Source: Colius striatus
Taxonomy: Eukaryota; Chordata; Aves; Coliiformes; Coliidae
Assembly (NCBI RefSeq): GCF_028858725.1
Contig: NC_084761.1
Location: 31,340,501-31,404,500, forward strand
DNA: 64,000 nt
Direction of reading: 5' to 3'
Shown: in pieces, positions 36,076-48,319 of the stretch
Numbering within the stretch: the first letter of the stretch is position 1
Layout: every line of letters begins with the position of its first letter
Position numbers and translations under genes: made by a program
The notes under the pieces: generated by a model
The model's input: only the letters and a program-made list of their open reading frames with translations
Database searches by the model: none
Told to the model about the DNA's origin: nothing

Positions 36076-37028
36076 GTGATTGCTGTAAAAGACAATGGAA
36101 AACATTTCTATAAATATATCAGCAACAAAAGGAGGGCCAAAGGGAACCTTTATCCTTTACTGGATGAAGGGGAAAGCATAGTGACCAAGGATGAGGAAAA
36201 GGCTGAGATGTTTAATGCCTTCTTTGCCTCAGTCTTCAATGGTAAAACCATCTATTCCCTGGGCACCTGTCCACCTAAGCCAGAAGGCAGAGACAAGGAA
36301 CAGAATGAGGGCCTCTTAGTCCAAGGGTAAATGGTGTGTGACTTGCTGCTCCACCTTAATGCGCACACGCCAATGAGGCCAGATGAGATCCACCTGAGGG
36401 TGCTGAGGGAGATGGCAGAAGTGCTCATCCAGCTACACTCTATCATCTACCAGCAGTCCTTGCTCAGAAGGGAGGTACCAGCAGACTGGAGGTTGGCAAA
36501 TGTGACACTCATCTACAAGAGGAGTTGGAAGGATGATCCTAGGAACTACAGACCTATCAGCCTGATGCCTCAATGTCAGGAAAAGTTATGGAACAGGTCA
36601 TCCTGAGTGCCATCATCAGGCACATACAGTACAACCAAGGTTTCAGTCCCAGTCAGTCAGCATGGCTTTATGAAGGGCAGATCCTGTTTGACTAACTTGA
36701 TCTCCTTCTACAACAAGGTGACCCACTTAGTGGATGAAGGAAAGGCTGTGGATGTGGTCTTCCTGGACTTTAGTAAGGCCTTCAACACAGTCTCCCACAG
36801 CATCCTCTTGGACAAACTGGCTGCCCATGGTTTGAATGGACCTACTCCGAGATGAGTGGGAAACTGTTTGGATGGCAAGGCCTTAGAGTGTCATAGTGAA
36901 TGGAGTTAAATACAGTTGGCAGCCAGGGCTTGGTGTTGAGGCCAGTTCTATTTAACATCTTTATCAATGACCTGGATGAGGGAATCTAGTGCAGCTTCAA
37001 TAGGTTTGCAGATGACAGCAAGCTGGGA
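36076..37028 (+). pseudogene. CR1 ORF2 linker and reverse transcriptase, with stops and deletion
   Basis: Frame 36076-36330 gives 'KYISNKRRAKGNLYPLL' and 'EKAEMFNAFFASVFNGK' of the linker. Frame 36331-36606 leads into 'RNYRPISLMPQCQEKLWNRS'. Frame 36607-36855 gives 'SQHGFMKGRSCLTNLISFYN' and 'FLDFSKAFNTVSHSILLDKL'. The GVPQG block is lost around 36925; '[13 protein letters not shown]' follows, then 'FADDSKLG' (about 37005-37028) with both catalytic aspartates kept. Directly after that the frame is joined to a later part of the element by the internal deletion. In-frame stops and shifts add to the damage. Confidence 0.92.
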
Positions 37029-37290
37029 CTGGAGAAGAGAAGGTTCAGGGGAGACCTTACTGCTTTCTACAACTACCTGAAAGGAAGTTGTAGTGAAGGG
37101 GGAGTTGGTCTGTCCTCCTTAGTAACAAGCAATAGAACAAGAGGAACTGGCCTCAAGTTGCGGCAGGGGAGGTTCAAGCTGGATATTAGGAGGAATGTAA
37201 TTACTGAAAGGGTTGTCAGCATTGCAATAGCCTGCCCAGGGAAGTGGTGGAGTCACCGTCCCTGGAGGTGTTTAAGGGATGGGTGGATGT

Positions 37291-37696
37291 TTTCACTTGA
37301 AGAGCAGCTGAGGGAGCTGGGATTATTTAGCCTGGAGAAGAGGAGGCTGAGAGAAGACAGAATCCCTCTCTACAACTATCTGAAAGGAGGTTGTAGAAAG
37401 GTTAGTGTCAGTCTCTTCTCCCTAGTAATAAATGATAGGATAAGAGGAAATGGCTTCAAGTTGCACCAGGCAAGGTTTAGATTGGAGACTAAGAAGAACT
37501 TTTTCACTGAGAGGGTTGTTATACATTAGAACAGGCTACCCAGGGAGATGGGAGAGTCCCCACCCTTCAAGATAATCAAAAGACACATAGATGAGGTGTT
37601 GAGGGACTTGATTTAGTGGCAGGTTTGGCAGTGTTAGTTTAGTGGTTGGACTTGATGATCTTAAAGGTCTTTTCCAATCAAAATGATTCTATGTTT
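37291..37696 (+). mobile_element. Second CR1 3' region in tandem, lineage B
   Basis: It starts 'cacttgaagagcagctgagg' and repeats the same region as 37020-37285: 'cctggagaagaggaggctgag', 'ctacaactatctgaaaggag', 'cagggagatgggagagtccc'. It continues to the lineage B tail ('cttgatgatcttaaaggtct', 'aatgattctatg'). After it there is no further CR1, so it is not simply nested inside the first copy: the 3' end of the first copy is absent. Confidence 0.92.
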
Positions 37697-40600
37697 CTTA
37701 CTCATGCAACTACCTCTAATGTTACCACAAGCCACTTGTTTATACAAAGTTACTAGACTAAGCCATGGCTCTTCCAGAAAGCAAAAATCTACTACTAGGT
37801 ATTCCACAGCCAACCTTCCTTCCTTTATACTGGAGTGCTAACAGTCTAATCATGGGTGATGATCTTCAAAGGGAACAGAAGGACATTAAATATGCAAATG
37901 CAGCTACAACAGACAAAGTTGTGTACACAATTTTGATTGTAAGATCAGACTAACTGTCCTTTAAACACTACGTACAGTTGTCATAGCTTAAGGTCAGCTT
38001 TCATAAGAGCACACCCTCCCCAAACCTGCATTTTTCTTTGAATTTTGGGAAGGACTAGGTCTTACTTCCCCTTTAATCCAATCTTCACAAGAGACAGCCA
38101 GTCCACTCCTATGTAATCAACAGTGTATTTATAAGCATTCACTGGGCATCTCCTATCTAAAAGATAAACAAACCTGATAGTGTTTATGAGTCTGGACTGG
38201 TCTTGATGGAACACGGTAAATCAACTGGTCTGAAGTATTAATAGGTGACTTATTTCTATCACAGCTGGATATAAAAAGCAGATGTAGAAAAAATGTCAAA
38301 ATATAAGTTTAACTATCTGGAAGTACTGTTTTCTTCACAGCATGTTTTCAAACATCTTTGAACTCACAGATACTAACTCAAACTACATTTCTATCCTAGG
38401 TAGAGGAAGAAGGAAGAACTATTTGTAGGCGGGGAAAACACACAGTATAATTTTCCTTGATAGATGAAGCTTACTGTGGATATGCATACAAAGTCAGAGT
38501 TTGGTGGCAAATCTCCTAAGATCATGAAGAAATCCATCAAACGAATTAATGAAACCCTCACTGAGTCCACTGGCATGTTCTAAACCAACTGGGAAAATAA
38601 ACACGATTTTTCTGACAAGTTGTTGTTACAGAAAACATTAAGGAGACTCTTCTGTTTAAAACAAAATTATTCTAGGCACAATCATCAGTGTTTAATTAGA
38701 GAGTATGAATTATTGAACGTGTGCTACTCTTTAAGCTTTAAAACTGGAACCATGTAGACTCAAATCATGGCAACACAAAAGGGCGTGTTGCTCTGAATAA
38801 TTTTCTAATATTATTCTTTCTGATTTAAACTTTTCAGCAGTAAAATCAACCAAAAATGTTAAAAGCAAAAATATTGAAGTTTCATCTCCTTGTATATGTG
38901 CAGAGGAAACATATTAAACACATCAAAACTAAATTGTAAAACCTTATCTAGTCAAGCTCTACCATGGTTAGCCTGATTTTCACCAGTTCCTTTGCATACA
39001 ACTATAATGTCTGTCCAACCCTAGAAAGAGCTTGTAGATTTTGCCACATGTGATCATTTGACAGTTAAAGGTAGCTTCCTTATGCATAGTTTGAGTAAGT
39101 TTTATCTCAGTGATGATGTCTACTCTGACTAAATATATGAAAGCCTTTGATAACAGATCTCTGGGTTATTGTTGCACAGATTATGCAATACAGTTGATAA
39201 ACAGGACAGTATTTTAACACGAGAAAAGAGAAAAAATGGCCTTGCTGGACTGTTTTCTGCTTATGTTTGTAAACATAGATAACTTAGCTTTTACTTTCTT
39301 AATAAAAGTAATCTTTTTGTTTCACATTAAAAAATACACCACTAGGTACTGCATGTTACTGGTTCCTTTCTTTTTTCCCATTTCTAGACCATAGTATGTT
39401 TTATAAACAAAAAGTGCTTTCCAAACACTTACAGCATTCCCAAATGCTTACATCCAGATACATTTTCTTCTGTTCTCATGAATGTATTACAAGAAGTCCC
39501 ATTGTAGTCATGAGCCTGCCAGGTCCCATTGTAGTGCTGAAGTTCTATTTATCATATAAGCATGAAGACATGAAGCAAGAGGTAAAGCCTTGTGCTGCTG
39601 AAGTCAAGAGCAAAAGTCAAGGTCTTGTTTTGAATGTTTGTATGAAAGGTTCTTTGGTATGGTGTAGCTTTAACAGTTGCAAAATCCTACATCTCTGTGA
39701 GGTGAAGTTAATTTCTTAAGCAGGGTGCTCTTGTTCTTTTTCATATGAGTTTGTGGCATATAGAGGTAAATAGAACTGTTAAAATTTTACAGTATGACAT
39801 AGAAAATACAGTGGAATTGTATAAGATATAATTAATGGGCCTTCAGTGAAAAAACAGAGATTGCATCTGAACTAAACTACCCTTGGCAAAATAAATTACA
39901 AATGTATCTGAAAATGAATATGGACTCTATTAATTTGTCGTTTTGATTAATGTTTTATGCATTTATTAAAATATCTTTTTGACCAAGTAACATTTTAAAG
40001 ACCAAAAAGAGAAGTAAATACTTTATTCAAATCAGTTGTATCTAACATCCAAAGTTCAAGATATGTGCTATGGGTAAGTGATTTAAAATTTATAAAGCTG
40101 CTCTGGTTTATATAAGAAAGCAATTTTTTTTTATACAGAGAAACTTATTTGAAAAAGTAAAACTAAGCATTTTGTCAAAAAAACCCCTTAAAACTGATAT
40201 ATCATCTGTAAGAATAGGTATGGATTTCTTTTCTATTTTCTATTATATTTTTTTTCAATCACAGTTAAGCTGAGCATATTTGCCAGAATTTCACTGAGAG
40301 CTCTCTTCTGTGCTTACCTCAAGCTAAAGAGATTTGGCTGCAAAACTGTTTCAGGATTGCCAGGTCTTTAATGGGAGATTTACCTGTGAAAGTTTTCCTT
40401 CATTTTGTCTTAAAGAGTATACTAAAACCTACTATTTTTTTCTTTTTTTTTTTTTTTTGCTACATAGGAACAGTCATTAATATTTCTTCACAAAGGACAC
40501 CATCAAGATAGCCCACAAGGTGCAACACATGAGTAAAGAAAACATCCTTCAAAATATTCTGAATAAAAGCTTGATAAAGCATAACAGCGAAGCAATACAG

Positions 40601-40760
40601 AACCATTGGTATTGAACCTCTATACCATCCACAGTACTTCTTTATGCCTGACACACTGAAAGTCAAATGAACATTTTGCATAATTTTCTAATCTTTTATA
40701 AAATAGTTGAATCACTAAGAATCTGTTATGGTACACATCAGGGTCACCACTTTTTTGTAT
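37697..40760. other. Unique sequence
   Basis: AT-rich, with a T16 run at 40443-40458. Near 39495-39535 the word 'tcccattgtagt' occurs twice 30 bp apart. A 107-codon plus frame (39396-39719) shows no family features. No gene supported. Confidence 0.4.
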
Positions 40761-41020
40761 CTAGTGACAGGACAAGGGGTAATGGGAAGAAGCTGGGACA
40801 CAAAACATTCAATTTAAACATAAGGAAAAACTATTTCACTGTAAGAATGAGGGAGCCCTGGCACAGGCTGCCCAGGGATGGTGTCGAGTCTCCTCTGGAG
40901 TTCTTCAAAACCTGTCTGGACAACATTCCTGTTCGGTCTGATCTAGGTTGACCTGTTTTGGCAGTGGGTTTGGACTAGATGATCTCTAAAGGTCCTTTCC
41001 AACCTTTACCATTCTGTGAT
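40761..41020 (+). mobile_element. CR1 3' end, lineage A
   Basis: Plus-strand 260-bp CR1 UTR: 'ctagtgacaggacaaggggt', 'taaacataaggaaaaactat', 'gatgatctctaaaggtcctt', tail 'accattctgtgatt'. It starts at almost the same point as the nested copy at 24981, a shared 5' truncation point. Confidence 0.94.
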
Positions 41021-43559
41021 TATTTAGGCTGTTGTACAGTTATACTACAGTCAGATGTCAATTGTTTTTTCTTAACTTTCAGGTACAGCAGGGAACAATG
41101 TTCAGTCTCTTGATGGAGCAACTGTATAGAAAGATACAGATTATGAGAAGGCTGGAGTCTTTGGGAAATGGTAATCAGAACCAAGCAGAAAGATAAATCT
41201 AAATTAGAGGCTGATTTTTTTTAAGTTCTTTTTTGTTATCAGTAGGTTTTATTCAGAAAAAAGAATGTGCAAGTCAACAAAAACACAGACGAATGTGCAA
41301 TGCTCAAGAGGTCATTCATGCCTCCTTTCATTAGAGTCTGTTACACCTGATCTTAAATCACCTAAATGCTGTCTTTACCAAGAATATGGAATGAAAATTC
41401 TCACCTGAGCCTTTCTCCACTCTTTATCCCTCCTCACACCATTCACTGCTCCATCTCCCTCCTCCCTCAAATCTCCCTCCTGCCTCAAATCTCCCTCAGG
41501 ACATATCAGTATACCTTAATACTAGTGCAAAGCAGCACAGGGCCAGCAGATATAGGTTTTAACTTGTATAAATTATCTTTATACATATTAGGAATATGTT
41601 AATAGAATTCAGTGCTATTTTCTACAGTAAGGAACAAAAGAGGAGCTGATTCTCACAGGCTTGTTTTGCAATACTTTAAACATCTCTGAACTTCTTAAGA
41701 GTGACTCATTCCTAAATGACTTGGAGTTTTACAGTCTTTGTAAGATATATTTTCAAGGTTTCTGCTCATAACTCTATTACACAATGTAAATGTACAAACA
41801 TGCAAATAAATGTATAGCTTACACATTGTTCATTATACGTGTGATTATAAGATACGTGCCTGTCTATTCAGGGACATGGCAAATCAAGTGAAGACTGAGA
41901 AAGACAATGATAGATGAGAAATAAGCAGATATTTTAATACTTAATTTTCCATTGCTCACTAGATGACATTTCTTTGACATTAATAACTGCTGCCAGTTTT
42001 GTTCTCTGATGGTTTTGTGTTATAACCCAATATTTATAACCCATGTTATTTCACACCTAGGCTGTGTCTTCATTCTTTACTGAGGAAGTTCTCAATTTGT
42101 ATGCACTGAGGTAGTTTATATCATACTTCCAGACACCTAAAAGTCCCAAGTAAGATTTTTAGGATTAAATGGGCAAGCCAAGGCCTTCTTAGTAAGCGAG
42201 CTACCGAAACGCAGCTGAGGCTATTTGGTTCCTGCTTGTCCTGTGCACATGTATCCTTCTTATGCAAGCAAACATCCAGACAAGGACAAGCAAGCGTATG
42301 CCTACCTCACACCTGAACATGAAGTCAGGAAATGACCAGATGCTCTCAACTTCTGCAGCTTCATCATAGGCTTTGTGGTGCCATATCTGAGATCTACTAA
42401 ATTCACATCAGAATTTAAATTGTGTTGCTACTTTACGTTCAGAACAGTGAGGAGAACTGTGTGTACTGTAGACTTATGCCAAGTGCTAGCTCAACTGCAG
42501 AAGTAAATGTTACATTGTTTGTTTCTGTCATTTAAAAATAACTTTACTATAAATTCTTTAAGTTAATGTTCCAGTTCCCACTAACACAGCAGTTTTGTCA
42601 GCAAATAAATAGATTTTTTTTTAAAAGCAAACTGTTATTATGGATTTTGTTTCATTTCAAAGGACTCTCTCAGCCTCTTGTGATTATGTTTTTAATGCTG
42701 CACCCGGTCAAAGTTTTTATCAAAATGAAACAGCTCATTGCTTTTTTATTATGTTAGATTATGTATTAACTTAATCAACATTTCAAAAACAAGTATTGTT
42801 TCCGAACAAAGACTTTGAATGTAATCATCCTGTATGTTCCTGGTTTATTTATAAATAACAATGCATGGATATTTTTCCTCAAAACATTTTCATTTCAGTG
42901 AAAAGGTGTTTTCCAATTAAAATGAAAAATCTCACCTGGGAAATTTTTAAGCATTGATTCGCAGGGTATGATCTACTTTCTTTAATATGATGCTTTGTTT
43001 CTAGAATAGCTTAGCTGTTTAATTAATCAACGATGTGCCAAAGTCAAATATACTGACAAGGCAATTTTGTAAGAATATCTTAAAGACTGGGTTTTTAGAA
43101 TGTGGGAAAATATATATCCAGGATACAAGATGTTTTTTGGTTTGGTTTGGTTTTTTTTTTTACAAAACAAAACCAAAAAACAAAATAAACCCACTAAACT
43201 TGTTCACAATCTCTGGACACCTATAGACCACTAAATATTTTTGCATTTTTTTAAAGAAGATCCAGTTCAACCTTCCAGCAAGTTTAAAAATTACCTTTTT
43301 TTGCAGTTCCAGTCATACAGCTTTGAGCCTTTACCTCTACTCCCCCAAAAGAGACAGACAGCAAGGCTTGCTCTCACTTGCTATACTGCTTACTGGCCTA
43401 GGGAGATGGTTACTGTGGCTAACCCCATTGGTGCAATCCGCAAAGTTAGGGTTTAAGACTCCAGGACAAAGCCTGACTATAAGGAGTAAAGGATTCTCAT
43501 ATGACATAAAACTTGCACTTTGAGTGCTGACATGAGAAAGGATGAAGTCAAAGTAAGCG
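41021..43559. other. Unique sequence with a short 18-bp tandem repeat
   Basis: At 41455-41498 an 18-bp unit, CTCCCTCCTCCCTCAAAT, is present twice with one change, then begins a third time. At 43134-43180 a GGTTT-rich tract faces a CCAAAA tract, giving a 12-bp inverted repeat in low-complexity DNA. No gene seen. Confidence 0.45.
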
Positions 43560-44360
43560 ACACTGTTCCTTTCCATCTGGTGAAACCACTCCCCAGAGTC
43601 CACAGTGGGAGTGGGGCTGGCTCCTATGAAACATACGGCTCTGTGTTTAGGGGCCTCTCCAATTAGTCCTGTAATTTACTGTCATTTAATAGGACAGACT
43701 GAGAAAGTTGCACCAGTAGGGATGGAAAAATCCCAGCCTCCAGCTGGGATGGGTGTTCTCAGAGTTAGCCCAACTCTCAAGCATGTACAAAAGGCACCCA
43801 CAGCTGAAGTTGGGGACACAGAAGGGAGACCTTCAGCCTGCAATGAATTACACACCAGCGCGAGGCCCCAGGAACAGCAGATCAGCTCTCACTTTGAAGG
43901 ATAAATCAAAGCTTTAATCGGGCCTGTCAGTAAAGCAGGTGTTTTGACTCCCTTTATGGTTCATTTTTATGCAAAAGGGTTTGGAGTGGGTTACAGAAAT
44001 CATGAGGGATTGAAAATAAATGGCCCTGACAGCACCGATCCCACCAGGCGAGGGGGCCAAATTCAGTCTGTCTTTTCATATTATGAAATATACCTAACGG
44101 CAGGCTCTTTAAACCCCAGTTACACAATGCACTGTCTGTGTGCCCAGGACTTTCCTTTCTCTCACTTTCCTCCTTTATTCCCCCGCTTCTACTTTTTTTT
44201 TGTTTTTATTTGATATGCCAGGGGCCCTTTTCTGTTCTCTGGTGATGAACTACCCCAGCAGCCACAGCAGGTTCAGAATGTTAAAGAGCCGCCACTCACC
44301 CGAGTTGACAAAAGAATCCTATTTTAAAGGGCTTAAAGGACACTGTACACACTACCCATA
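43560..44360. promoter_or_regulatory. GC-richer island; candidate conserved non-coding element
   Basis: About 800 bp of balanced, complex sequence within AT-rich flanks. The part 43900-44060 packs several developmental transcription-factor-like words: ATCAAAG (TCF/LEF), TTAATCG (bicoid-type homeodomain), CTGTCAG (TGIF/MEIS), AGGTGTT (T-box half), TTTATGG (CDX/HOX), ATGCAAAA (POU octamer). Upstream are CAATTAG and TAATTTA. The 80-100 codon open frames on both strands have no family features. That it is an enhancer is inference from texture and motifs only. Confidence 0.28.
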
Positions 44361-47300
44361 GCCTTGTTTTTAGGTAGTCTTTTTTGTCTTATTTTCACTG
44401 TTCAATAACAGACACAAATAAAATGTTATAAAAATGTGTCAATGCAAATTTTTTAGTGTGGACCAGGGCCAGGGGGTACATCATTAGGACAGAGCCTCAG
44501 GCAGTAGTGTCACAAGGTCCATGCCATTCAAGATCGTCTCTCCCGGGTAGAGGTGGTTTAGTGGGCTGAGTGGGCACCCATAAAGAAAGAGATTTATACT
44601 TTAATATCAAGATTTTGATTTTGCCTAATTCCCAAGTCTCAATATTAATAGCAACCATAATATTTTAATTTATTTAAATAAAATTTTTGAGCTCCCAAAG
44701 TTAAATATTACAGGATGATAGAATGATTCAAACGGCAATTGAGGAATGTTCTAATACACTATTCCAGAAATTTTTAAAAAATAATAAAAAATGAGGGCCT
44801 CTTTCTTTGGTTCTGCTCTAAGTCAATACTTTTTACAATTTATTCTGTAACATAATTTGAAGCATTACTGCAGGGCATTGCTAGTAAATTTCATTTACCA
44901 TTTGCAAGCCATAAAGAAGGCAAGGAAAAGAAACAGGCTTTTCCCCTCCTGTAGTTTCACACACAGAGTTATTCATATCTAGTGCCTCACCACTAACAAA
45001 TGACAGTTTTTCACCAGCTTTACTAAGGAATTGATTCTTTTCTCTTTCCATGTAAATTTAAAAATGTATTTTAAAAAGCAACATACAGCTGCCATATCCT
45101 TAGGACTAATTGTCTGAGAACAACTTTTTTACAACTTGTAATGAATTACATGTAAATTAAAAAAAAAAAACAAAACAAAACCAAAACAACAAAGCATTTT
45201 AGGACTTAGTTGCACAGGAAATGAGATCACCACTATTTTTTTTTTCAACATAGGCTTGATGCCCTCAGTCTCTATAAATGTTGATGCATTTCTGTTTTTT
45301 GACACACTAAACTACTCTGTGAATTCCAAAGGAAATTTAACTAATACATAAAAGTCACTATACTTTCACCAAAAAAAAATTGGACTTCTTGCAAGAAATT
45401 TAGACTTTGATTTTCCAAATATATTTTTGTCTTTACCAATGTAATAATTCCATTCAAAATAGTAAGATTATTATACCTATGACATATTTTCTACTTAAGG
45501 GCAAGGTATTGCACATTAGCACCAGTACTCATGTTGCCTTTCTACCAAACTTAATTTCAGTATAACTTTTCATGCCAATGAAGTTTTTTCCTTACCAATA
45601 AAATCCCATACATGCTTGCTGTATTGAGCCTTGAAACCCCAACTTTCTCATATATTTCAAGGCCACAGTTTATGCAAGTTTTGAAAATGTACAGCTTGCA
45701 ATAATTTGCTTGAAGATAAATGATAAAGTCATTAACTATGGCATTAATTAGGTAATTAATCAGGTTTTTTGTTTTGGTTTTGTCATTTTTAATACTCATA
45801 GACCAATTCTAATCCTCTTTGCTACCAGATTCCTAAGTGCATTGTAAATGCTGGTTTTTATTTAAGCGTATTTAAATGGACAGGCAGCCTACTTTGAAGA
45901 TGCTCTATCTCAACTGATAGTTGGTATGTAACACAGCTGTCATGACAATGCTGTGACCATATCCCCTTCTTTTAATGAAACACAGACACAGGTGTACCAA
46001 CATTTGTCTGTTTTTCACTTCATTAAAGAGCTAGGAGGATCTAAGCCACAGGTATGGGCTTTATAAGTCCAGAAGCTCTGGTCTTTGTTTTCAGTTTCAC
46101 ATCAACCTTGCTGTATTTTGCACTGGGCTGTGAGGATACAAGATGGAAATAATGATGAGTAACATGTTCTTCTTGGGGTTTCTGAGACCTCTGGGGTTGC
46201 TTTTCTTTCAACGGGGCCCTACCTGGTAGACAAAGATTGTTAAATTCAGAAATATGTTGTAAGACCAGCTTTTCCATCCCTGACTATAAATATATGGAAA
46301 CTTAGTAACAATGATTTTAAATGGGCTTTGTGAAGACAGATTAATTGTAGTTCACATTCCTTTAGTGTCATTTCACAGGATCTGTTTACATACTGATGAA
46401 TATGGAAGGGGTAATGGAGAGTTTGCAGATGTGTTTGGTTATGTTTAGACTGTAGTTTAAACAGAGATTAAACTTGCATGAATATGTAAGACTTATGGAG
46501 AATGTTAATAGCTCATTGACACCCTCAAATAGCCAGAACCTCAGCTCCTCCTCCAATGAAATACTCATGATATCTCCCTCAAATAGAGGTTAAAAGAAAC
46601 TACAATTAAATCATTCCTACCAGAATAATTGTCTGAAGTTTTTATGTGTTCCTTAAGGTTGCTTGTCCAAGTACAGTCCTAACCCAAAGGGTTTAGTAGT
46701 TTGTCACTGACACTGAAATACAAGATAACAATTATCTTGGGCTTACTATTTACTATTACTAGCCTCAGTGAGTTACTCTAATTTGTAATTAATGTGCTAA
46801 AACTGACTTTTAATTTTAAGCCTCTCAGTATTGCATGTGTTCTAGCCTGAGTGAAAAGCTCTTTCTGAACATTACTTTGAACAGCTATTCTCATCTTTAA
46901 TGGTAATGTTTAAATCTTGTCTCTATGTGCTGTACTTACAAGTTCCAAGACTGATACTACTTGCATTACACAAGATACAAATAAAAACACTTTTAGTAAC
47001 TAAAAATCTTAATTAATTAAACTGTCACTATTAAGATTAGACAGGGTATGAATAAAAGAAACATTTTTTTTCCCCTAATTGAAGTAGTAATGATTAATGA
47101 TTTGCACAGAAATGTTCACACTTGCCTAAAGAATATTGACCTTTCAATTTAAAAAAAGTACTGAAACAGAGAATGCAAATTAAGTATATTTTTGTCTTTC
47201 AAATAATATAATGTCTCTCAAAACAACTAAAATTCTTCCTCTTAAACAATAGAAAATTAGCAGTAGAACTTACTGCCATAAGCTTACTGTCATGTCAGAA

Positions 47301-47823
47301 AGTACACAGACTCTAATGCTAAAAGAAGATAATGAACAGTTAACATAAGTATATATTTTAAAACTTTACATATGGAAGCATCATTTAGATTATAGTGGGA
47401 TAGAGGATAATATGATGTATTTAATTGTGAAATAAGATTGTAATTTTTTTTACCAGAAAAAAAGGAAGTATTGCACGGATATATATTACAAGCCATCAGA
47501 AAATAAAAATACTTAGTAATTTTGCTTTAACTTCATATTTTTTTAGAAATACAAAAATAATATGCTTGGGTAAATTTATAAGTTTTTATCAGAAAAAATA
47601 TACAAAATATGTAACCTCTTATTGCCTTCTTGTAAAGGAAAATAATGAAAGTTCCAAGGGCTTTTGTAATTCAAAGTAGTTTTTAAATTCTGTACATCAC
47701 TGAATTTTATGACACACTTTTGTGATTCTGAACATAAACACTAATTGACAAAATATTTACATGTAGGCCACTAAATTCTCTGTCATCTTCTATTCTCAGC
47801 TCTATTAGATCATAATTTTGGAT
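44361..47823. other. Unique sequence with one weak minus-strand exon candidate
   Basis: Mostly AT-rich. On the minus strand 46223-46283 is open and bounded by 'tttatag' on one side and the donor 'gtaggg' on the other, encoding GMEKLVLQHISEFNNLCLPG. The acceptor has a poor pyrimidine tract, and the frame stays open through the donor to 46041, so I do not call it a gene. Confidence 0.35.
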
Positions 47824-48057
47824 GCAAGCTGGAACATAAGAGGTTCCAAAGAAATATAAGGAAGAATTTCTTCACTGTGAGGGTGACAGAGAACTGGAAC
47901 AGACTGCCCAGATGGGTTGTGGAGTCTCCCTCTCTGGAGGCATTCAAAACCCACCTGGATGAGTTCCTGTGTGACCTACTCTAGGTGGTCCTGCTCTGGC
48001 AGGGGAGTTGGACTAGATAATCTTTCAAGGTCCCTTTCAGCCCTTGAGAGTCTGTGA
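47824..48057 (+). mobile_element. CR1 3' UTR fragment, old
   Basis: Plus-strand CR1 UTR of 234 bp: 'gcaagctggaacataagagg', 'ttcttcactgtgagggtgac', 'ttgtggagtctccctctctg', 'ggagttggactagataatct', ending in a degraded tail. It diverges from the lineage A copies near the 3' end ('ttcaaggtccctttcag'). Confidence 0.9.
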
Positions 48058-48240
48058 AGAGAAACTAATAGAATCACTGCCAATGAAAACAAACATAAAA
48101 ATATTTATACTACTCATGTTTCTGTTAATTTGCCAGTTTCTGCTAATGTTGCATTTACTTAAATTGTTATCCAAACAGTATGATGGTAAGCATGAGCTTT
48201 TCTAACACCATTCTTAATGGTCTGATTCATAGCTATACAT

Positions 48241-48319
48241 TAGTCTGGAGAAGAGGAGATTGAGGGGTGATCTTATTAACATTTATAAATATCTAAAGGG
48301 TGGGTGTCAGGACGTTGGG
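48241..48319 (+). mobile_element. CR1 internal fragment without a 3' end
   Basis: 'tagtctggagaagaggagat', then 'ttgaggggtgatcttattaa' and 'atctaaagggtgggtgtcag'. This is the CR1 stretch that lies just upstream of the UTR seen at 47824, on the same strand but 3' of it in this window. It stops without a tail. Confidence 0.82.

Larger units (their letters stand above)
35559..37290 (+). mobile_element. CR1 LINE, lineage B, 5'-truncated and internally deleted
   Basis: Plus-strand element starting inside the endonuclease domain ('atgcagctggtgagagag'). It passes through the linker and RT, then jumps at about 37028 from the RT catalytic box straight into the post-RT region ('ctggagaagagaaggttcag'), losing roughly 300-400 bp that the 21.4-22.5 kb copy retains. 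Its 3' end is missing: at about 37290 the sequence runs into a second CR1 3' region. Confidence 0.94.

Noticed and set aside
43134..43180. 12-bp inverted repeat gttttttggttt / aaaccaaaaaac
   Set aside because: Both arms are low-complexity G/T and A/C tracts; chance pairing is likely.
44708..44740. 'gatgatagaatgattcaa' resembling a CR1 octamer tail
   Set aside because: Only about one degenerate octamer and no adjoining CR1 UTR.
46041..46283. Minus-strand open frame of about 80 codons with a donor-like site inside
   Set aside because: Weak acceptor; the frame reads through the donor; no recognised protein.
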